NCBI GenBank assembly: GCA_031772625.1
Contig: CM062816.1
Coordinates: 826,566,556 to 826,630,555, forward strand
Direction of reading: 5' to 3'
From: Pinus tabuliformis
Taxonomy: Eukaryota; Streptophyta; Pinopsida; Pinales; Pinaceae
Length of the DNA stretch: 64,000 nt
The notes under the pieces were generated by a model, which had not been told where the DNA came from, did not search any database, and saw only the letters and a list, made by a program, of their open reading frames with translations. Both the position numbers and the translations under genes were made by a program. Shown in pieces: positions 58,330 to 64,000 of this stretch (positions are counted from its first letter, which is position 1; the number at the start of each line of letters is the position of its first letter).

Positions 58330-59977
58330 GGGTACAAAAGATTGCTCTATCAATTCTTCCAAAAGTCCTAGACTGGACTCAAGATTCCATGCATTAAAAA
58401 GCTCATCAAAAAATATGTTGTAGGTGCCCACAATAGGATGAAATCCTTGTCTGTGCAACAATTGAAAAAGCACTCTAGCTTGATGGCTTGCTGCAGCTTA
58501 AAACTATGCATCAAGAGAATATTATAAATGTAGGCAGAAGAGCGGCGACCTTTTGCATTCATGTCAATAAAGATCTTTAGTGTTGTATTAAACATGCCCA
58601 GTTTACATAAAACGCAAATAAGTTCCTCACAGCACTCCAGACGAGGAATCAATGCTTTAGCAGTCATCTCTTCAAATAATGTAAGTGCCAGATCCACTTT
58701 CCCTACCTTACAAAGGCCACTTATTAAAACACTGTACAATCTACTGGACGGAGAATAATTCCTTGAGAGGGCTTCAAAAAAGTTCAACGCATCAACCAAT
58801 TCCTTACACTTCAAGCAACCATGTAACAAGCTAATATGGGTATTAGAGATGGACAAACACCCAGTCTCATGCATCTTGTCATAAACTTGCCTAGCAATGT
58901 CAGGGTGGCCTGCATTACAAAGCCCATTTATAAAGACATTAGAGATTTTGGCATTAGGGGGGTGACCTGGCACATGCATATCTAACAACTGAAGAACTTG
59001 ATCTGAGTAGTCTAATTCACACACAACTTTAATCACCATTCTGAACAAATAGCGACTTGGACAATGGTCATACTCTTGCATTTCAAGCAGCAATTTTGAA
59101 GCTATCCCCACCCTTTTTGCCAAACAAAAGCCTTTTATTAAACCAGAATAAGTATCCTTGTTCAGAACTACATTTGCTCTTCTTAGTTTTCTCGGCACCA
59201 AATATCTGTCATCTACTCTACCAGCCTTGCAGAGAGCAGAAATGAATGTGGTGCAGGTGGAATTGCTTGGGACATCCTTTCCTTTAATCCCTTTGTCAAT
59301 AATGTCCTGCATTTCATCCAATTTCCCAGCTTTGTGCAAAGTTTTCACAAGGGTGAAATATGTTCGTTTCCAAGGGGTAAATCCCGATGCTATCTCGTCA
59401 TCTAGAACTCGACAGGCAGTGTCCAATTTGCTGGCTCTACAGAGGGCATTGATTAGATGGTTATAAGCCAGATTATCTGGGGAAAAGCCAAATTTTGATC
59501 TTCTATTGAAAAAAATCAAGTGCAATAAGTAACAAACCTCCCTCAGAAAAAACACAAACCAGTGCATTCATGGTATTACTGTCAGGGAAAACATGCTTGT
59601 TTTTCATCTCAATCAGTAAATTGTAGGCCTTGTCAAGTCTCTTTACCCCCAAAAGTCGACTTAGCAAAGCATTGTAGCAAGACCATCCAGGAATAAAACC
59701 TCGTGGAGTTGTCTCCTCAAAGTATTTCAGTGCCTCATCCACTCCCTTTCCCTCTACAAGAGCCTTGATCCATGCATCATGCACTTTAGGCATCGAGACA
59801 TGCCCCTCTTTCCTGATTTCCTCAATCAGTCTGCGGGCTTCATCGGTCCTCTTGCCTTTGCAAAATTCACTGATAAGTACAACAATTGCAGCTTCATTCA
59901 CAGTACAACCATTATGCCCGAGGTCGTCGAACAATCGGTTGGCCTCCTTTAATTTCCCCTGCTTGCAGAGACTAGTG
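58325..59977 (-). pseudogene. Second, partial PPR copy
   Basis: Corresponds to 53027-54676 of the first copy at about 97% by eye. It keeps the same seven-T frameshift (about 59525). It lacks the first copy's one-base loss (it reads IPRLECCEELICVLCKLG through that point) but has its own one-base loss at about 58480 (KLQQAIKLEC). The left junction shares ATATT with the LTR; the right junction is ACTAGTG to LTR base 21. Confidence 0.92.
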
Positions 59978-62339
59978 CTATATACATATTTTTTTTATTT
60001 TTTATTTTTTAATCACAACAAAATGCAGTAGAAGAGAAACACATTAGGATTTCATTTCAAGAAACATATCATAATATTTACATACATTTAACTAAGACCA
60101 ATATAGTATTGCAACACATATGTACCGTTCACCAGAAGACGCGACTCCATTAGCTTTGTTGTTGCTAGTATTCCCTTGTTGTCGGTCACCTCCGTGAATG
60201 AATGGCGATGTACTTGATCCGAATGTGATGACCCACCGGTTAACCTCCCAGCCTACTCCTTGGGTACTCTTCTTCCCCGCAGACCCCCGAGCTGCAATGG
60301 GGTTGTACAATGGAGGAAAGCACTAGCTGGTACAGGAGAGCACACCATGGATCCAGAGTCCCCTCTCTAAAATCCTCTACCTCACCAAACTCACTATAGC
60401 TTCGTAATCACTGCTCTGACATCATCTCATCCATCCAACAATAGGGTTCCAAAAAGTCCCTTCTCCCATGGCTTGCCCCTTCTTTTATAGGAGTCCTCAT
60501 AGGTGACACTTGTCATGTCATGCATAATTAATTATTTTTTTATAATTCAATAGCTTGATTATTCACCCACCCATGTGTCATTCTCACATCAAGGGCCTCC
60601 AAAAATTATTTACTTAAATTTTTATTTAAAACTAATAATTTCCTCACCTCAACAAGATTCCTATTTCTTCTCCTAGTTGTCTCTTTATTCCCCCCTTTTA
60701 TTCCTTAATTTGTGTTCATTACTCGAAGTCAATTAATGAGTCAAGATTTTATCCCCGATCTACTCCCTAATTTAACTCAGGTTATCTCATAGATGGATAT
60801 TCTTATGTTGGTTGTTGACACATGGAGCTTCTCTACATTTCTCTAAATTTAATTTATTATTCTCAATTTAATTCACCTTCCTCTTTTCTTAATTAGGTTT
60901 AAATTAGTTTAGGATTAATCTTTATCATTACCATTATGTTTGTCTTTCCCCTTTTTCCTAATTAAACCACATAATCTTCCTAGTATTTTCCAAAATGGGA
61001 AGGGTAGAGTTTTTAAGGTACTCTATTTTAATTCTTCCTATGATCCTCCTTATTCCAAGTTTTATTTTTGATTTAATTACATTGGTTTCTAATCATCATT
61101 TACCCTTGATGTAAATTTACCTAGTTTTTATTCCTTGCTTGTATTTATTTATTATTATTTATTTTTAATGATTCCAAGGATGCCAAGTTTAGTTGTGCCC
61201 TTCAAGAACTTCCCTAGAAGTTCCAAGGGTGCCACACCTAATAGTTTATTTGTGATTCCAAGGGTGCCAGTTTGGTTGTGCCCTTCAAGAACTTCCCTAG
61301 AAGTTCCAAGGGTGCCACACCTAGTAGTTTATTTGTGATGCCAAGGGTGCCAAGTTGGTCGTGCCCTTCAAGAAATTCCCCTGAAGTTCCAAGGGTGCCA
61401 CACCACTTGCCCTTCAAGCATCCAATGACTACGAGGGGAAAGTATAGTGCAACGTCATAGACCACTATCATCTCCTATGTTGCCTGCTATAGTGAGACTA
61501 ATGGTGTCGGGGATCAAGGAATCCGCCTTGATGCGTGCCCCCCGATAAAGTCATCATGAGCGACCCAACTTTGGGACCTGCCCTCATGGCATCGTCATCT
61601 TCAAGGCGAAGGTGTTTCAACCCTTCCAGCCCAAGTCATGGCGGGAGTGCTAGTGGGTGAGATCAAAGACTCTGTCCCACCCCTCCCATGTAGTTCCATC
61701 CACTTGTACAACCCCATCACCCATATGTGGGTCATTCGGTCAAGCAACTAATCTGTGTCAGGTGTCATCGACATGTCATATGCGAGTGCCTCTGATGGTT
61801 TCCTGCCATACTCAATAATCATCAGTAACAAGGTTTCTCAATGTTAGTCAATTATCATAATAGCATCATTAACAATTCCTGGTCATTCCATCATTGTCCA
61901 TAGTAAGTCTGAACTAAAGGAAGTAGGTAACATAGGGGACACATCCCTCATGGCTATCATCAATAATCATCAATGGAAACATACATATTCATTAAGCTAT
62001 CAACATCGTAACATCGTAGAAATATACATATCCATCAAATTTATCCTCATTATGCTTTTAGTGGAGCGCATACATATTCTTTACTACCCTCATCATAAAT
62101 TCAAATAGAGACCAACTTAACTATTTAATATTGCAATCATCATAATACTGATAGATAAGCTACATAACCATTCATGCTATCATAATATCAATGGAAAGCA
62201 TTCATAAACATCACAGCCATGAATATCTCAATCGCTAATAATATTGTCATGGGTCCAGATCCTCAATCTGAGGTCCTCGAAGAATAAAGTGTCTAAGATA
62301 ATGTCGTATTAAGGTCAGGAAACTAGAGTGGGCACTACA
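59978..62339 (-). mobile_element. 5' LTR of the composite element (2362 bp)
   Basis: The outer end is complete (TGTAGTGCCC at 62339); the inner end lacks the final 20 bp of the LTR and is joined to the PPR fragment. It contains TATA at 60489-60482, the 72-codon open frame at 60310-60092, and the 84-bp triplication at 61176-61415. Confidence 0.9.
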
Positions 62340-62344
62340 TTTTC
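62340..62344. repeat. Target-site duplication, right
   Basis: TTTTC, directly after the outer LTR end; pairs with 47880-47884. Confidence 0.85.
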
Positions 62345-62710
62345 TTCCTATGCTTTACTTCCTCTGCAACAATCATCTTGGGCCAACGATGCTCATTCAT
62401 GCCTTCTGCCTTTTTTAAGTAACTTAACAAACGAATGATTGTTGAAGCCTCCATCGAGAACATAACAACCTCAACTAGTGTTGATTTGACTTTAGGGTTA
62501 CAAGTGATTAAGTTCTTTTGAATTCTTTCTAACTGTCTCGACTTGTGGTTTGACATGTTGCCTCCCCAAACCTCAGATTCATAGAGGACAACCAAGGTAA
62601 CCAACACTTCAAAAAAAGTTTTCTTGGTTTTCCAATCCCATAATTTTGCTTTGTGGCATTTATTTTGAAGAAGGTAAGAATCTCTCAATCCCCCTTGAAT
62701 CCTTTTAGTT
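62345..62710 (-). mobile_element. LINE 3' region, part before the composite insertion
   Basis: Minus strand frame with FFEVLVTLVVLYESEVWGGN, SRQLERIQKNLITCNPKVKS and LLSYLKKAEGMNEHRWPKM, ending VAEEVKHRKK at the insertion point. This is the post-RT region of LINE ORF2. The frame resumes on the other side at 47884, next to WRKQND, with one TTTTC removed. Confidence 0.85.
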
Positions 62711-64000
62711 CTACATGTCTCCCAACTAAACCTGTTGTGAAAAATAATTCATCTTATCAAATCTCTTAATCAAATCCGCTTGTAAGAGATTAACGAAGAT
62801 GGTAATCAAATCTTGCCTTTGATTACCGCCTTCAGGATTTGAAAAGATTTGAAAATGTACCTCAAAACAAAAATGTACAACCAAAATCAACTTTATAAGA
62901 ACCAGTAGGATTCAAAATGATGATGTCAACCATAGGGCCTCGAAGGATTTTTGTTAAAGATTAGTGAAGGTGGCAATCAAATCCTGCTTGTCAGAGATTA
63001 ACGATCCAGATTTATTATGGGCCCCTGCCCCAAAAATTGAAACCAGGGGGTCTACATTCAACTTTTTCAAACAAGTTGTTTTTTAATTATGTGTGTGTAT
63101 TGTATTCTTCCTAAAATTAAGGTTTAATGCTATACTATTATAGCATTAATTTTGTTTATAAAGGTTAATTAACTCTAGTTATTCAACCAAATACTAGAAG
63201 TTACATTTCTAGCAAATAATAAAAGGATTGAAGGTGACTAAGAAAAAAAAGTTAGTAAGGAACTGGAGAGGAAAACTGTAATTGTTTTGAAGACGAAAAT
63301 AATAAAGCTCTAGAGATCAATTTCTAAAGATTCTAGCTTCGGAAAACTGTGGTGAGTCATTTTCTAGTGTGACTTTTGTGCTTCGTATCTTCTTTTTCCT
63401 CGTATATATTTTGATTTTCAAATTAGATTAACATGACCAAAAATTCATACAAACTGACTTTGGGAAAGGAATTTGTATGATGAATCTAAGACTCAAAGAT
63501 TAGTGGGAAATTAATTTTTTTTTAACACTTATGTGAGGTCGTAACTTAGCCAACATGGTATAAATTTGAAAATCATGACTACTATATATATTTCTTTGAC
63601 CTTTAGATTCTTAATTGCTCAAGGCATCTTCATCACAAAGTTGTGGCTATGTGAATTCATTCATTAAAATGCTCACATTGTTGAACTTTATTCCTTCTTT
63701 TAATCTTCTATCATTTCTTCAAGATGTTGAAGGAAAAATCTTTACAATGATTGCGAATGGACACAATTCTTCCCAATCAATAATATTTTAAATAAATTCA
63801 TAAAATTTAATGTCCTTGGCATTCCTATACATCCTAGGAATTGTCTCAAGGGTTACAATAGGTTCTACGATGATTTCCTCACCTTCGACCTTGAGAACAA
63901 TGTTTTTTCGAAGAGGGAGGACATGTTAGGGTCCTACCCTAACCCTCTTATTTAGATCATTAATGTACGATGCTACGTTCTTTTAATAAAACCCATTAAA
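62711..64000. other. No firm gene; possible LTR-element end at the right edge
   Basis: 62711-63830 shows nothing recognisable. At 63830-63930 the plus strand is coding-like and ends in a purine-rich AGAGGGAGGACA followed by TGTTAGGGTCCTACCC, which resembles a polypurine tract and LTR start. Without the rest of the LTR this stays a guess. Confidence 0.3.

Larger units (their letters stand above)
47885..62339 (-). mobile_element. Composite LTR retrotransposon carrying host genes, no gag-pol
   Basis: In minus orientation the order is: 5' LTR (62339-59978), PPR fragment (59977-58325), second partial LTR (58329-57473), tRNA-iMet primer site, TNL fragment, PPR gene, polypurine tract, 3' LTR (50261-47885). 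The whole is bounded by TTTTC duplications and splits a LINE. No gag, protease, RT or integrase motif was seen in about 7.2 kb of interior, so it depends on another element for movement (LARD-like). Both captured genes read in the same direction as transcription from the LTR. Confidence 0.88.

Noticed and set aside
1..64000. CRISPR arrays, bacterial operons, riboswitches
   Set aside because: No regularly spaced short repeats with unique spacers and no prokaryotic gene organisation; the sequence is plant nuclear.

Overview
The window is plant nuclear DNA, most likely from a conifer. It holds long stretches of decayed LTR retrotransposons and LINEs, a nuclear-type tRNA-Glu, P-class PPR and TIR-NBS-LRR-type gene sequence, and a Penelope-like element with a GIY-YIG endonuclease. 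Among land plants, that last class is known to me mainly from conifers ('Dryad' elements). I see no intact, clearly functional host protein gene. Almost everything recognisable is mobile DNA or a gene copy carried or interrupted by it.

Layout. 1-870 is an open LINE reverse-transcriptase fragment running off the left edge. 871-3430 is AT-rich DNA with a tRNA-Glu and several local tandem duplications. 3430-5060 is the 3' end of another LINE (zf-RVT and RNase H). 5275-5990 is the Penelope-like fragment. 8165-14025 holds a Ty3 protease scrap and a very long LTR-like block interrupted by a 1.46-kb insertion with a 10-bp target duplication. 14026-18425 is a decayed chromovirus on the minus strand (chromodomain, integrase, RNase H, RT, protease, gag). 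18290-20741 and 26945-30086 are inverted arms carrying a Tat/Athila-like LTR, reiterated R-U5-PBS units and gag. Between the arms lie a probable solo LTR and a 458-bp foldback. 29967-31615 holds more chromovirus 5' sequence, and 31740-33600 a LINE with an L1-like ORF1. 37230-38430 is an unrecognised decayed coding region with a perfect 223-bp duplication. 38841-39540 is a TRIM (miniature LTR element) and its rearranged multimer. 39541-46742 is a Copia element whose interior is a 6.6-kb palindrome. 46743-47160 is an armadillo-repeat (ARO-like) gene fragment. From 47180 a LINE 3' region begins; it is split by one large insertion at 47885-62339 and resumes at 62345-62700.

The most interesting system is that insertion. 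It is a 14.5-kb composite LTR retrotransposon flanked by the 5-bp duplication TTTTC, with 2.4-kb LTRs, a tRNA-iMet primer-binding site and a polypurine tract. It has no gag or pol. Its interior instead carries a nearly full-length PPR gene and a TIR-NBS-LRR gene fragment, both in sense with the element, plus a second partial PPR copy fused between LTR pieces. The LINE reading frame runs on across the empty site.

Two further structures suggest aberrant reverse transcription or self-integration. One is the serial R-U5-PBS iterations of the Tat-like element. The other is the Copia palindrome with same-orientation LTRs outside it. The TRIM and Copia sequences are also fused to each other at primer-binding sites, which points to a shared replication partnership.
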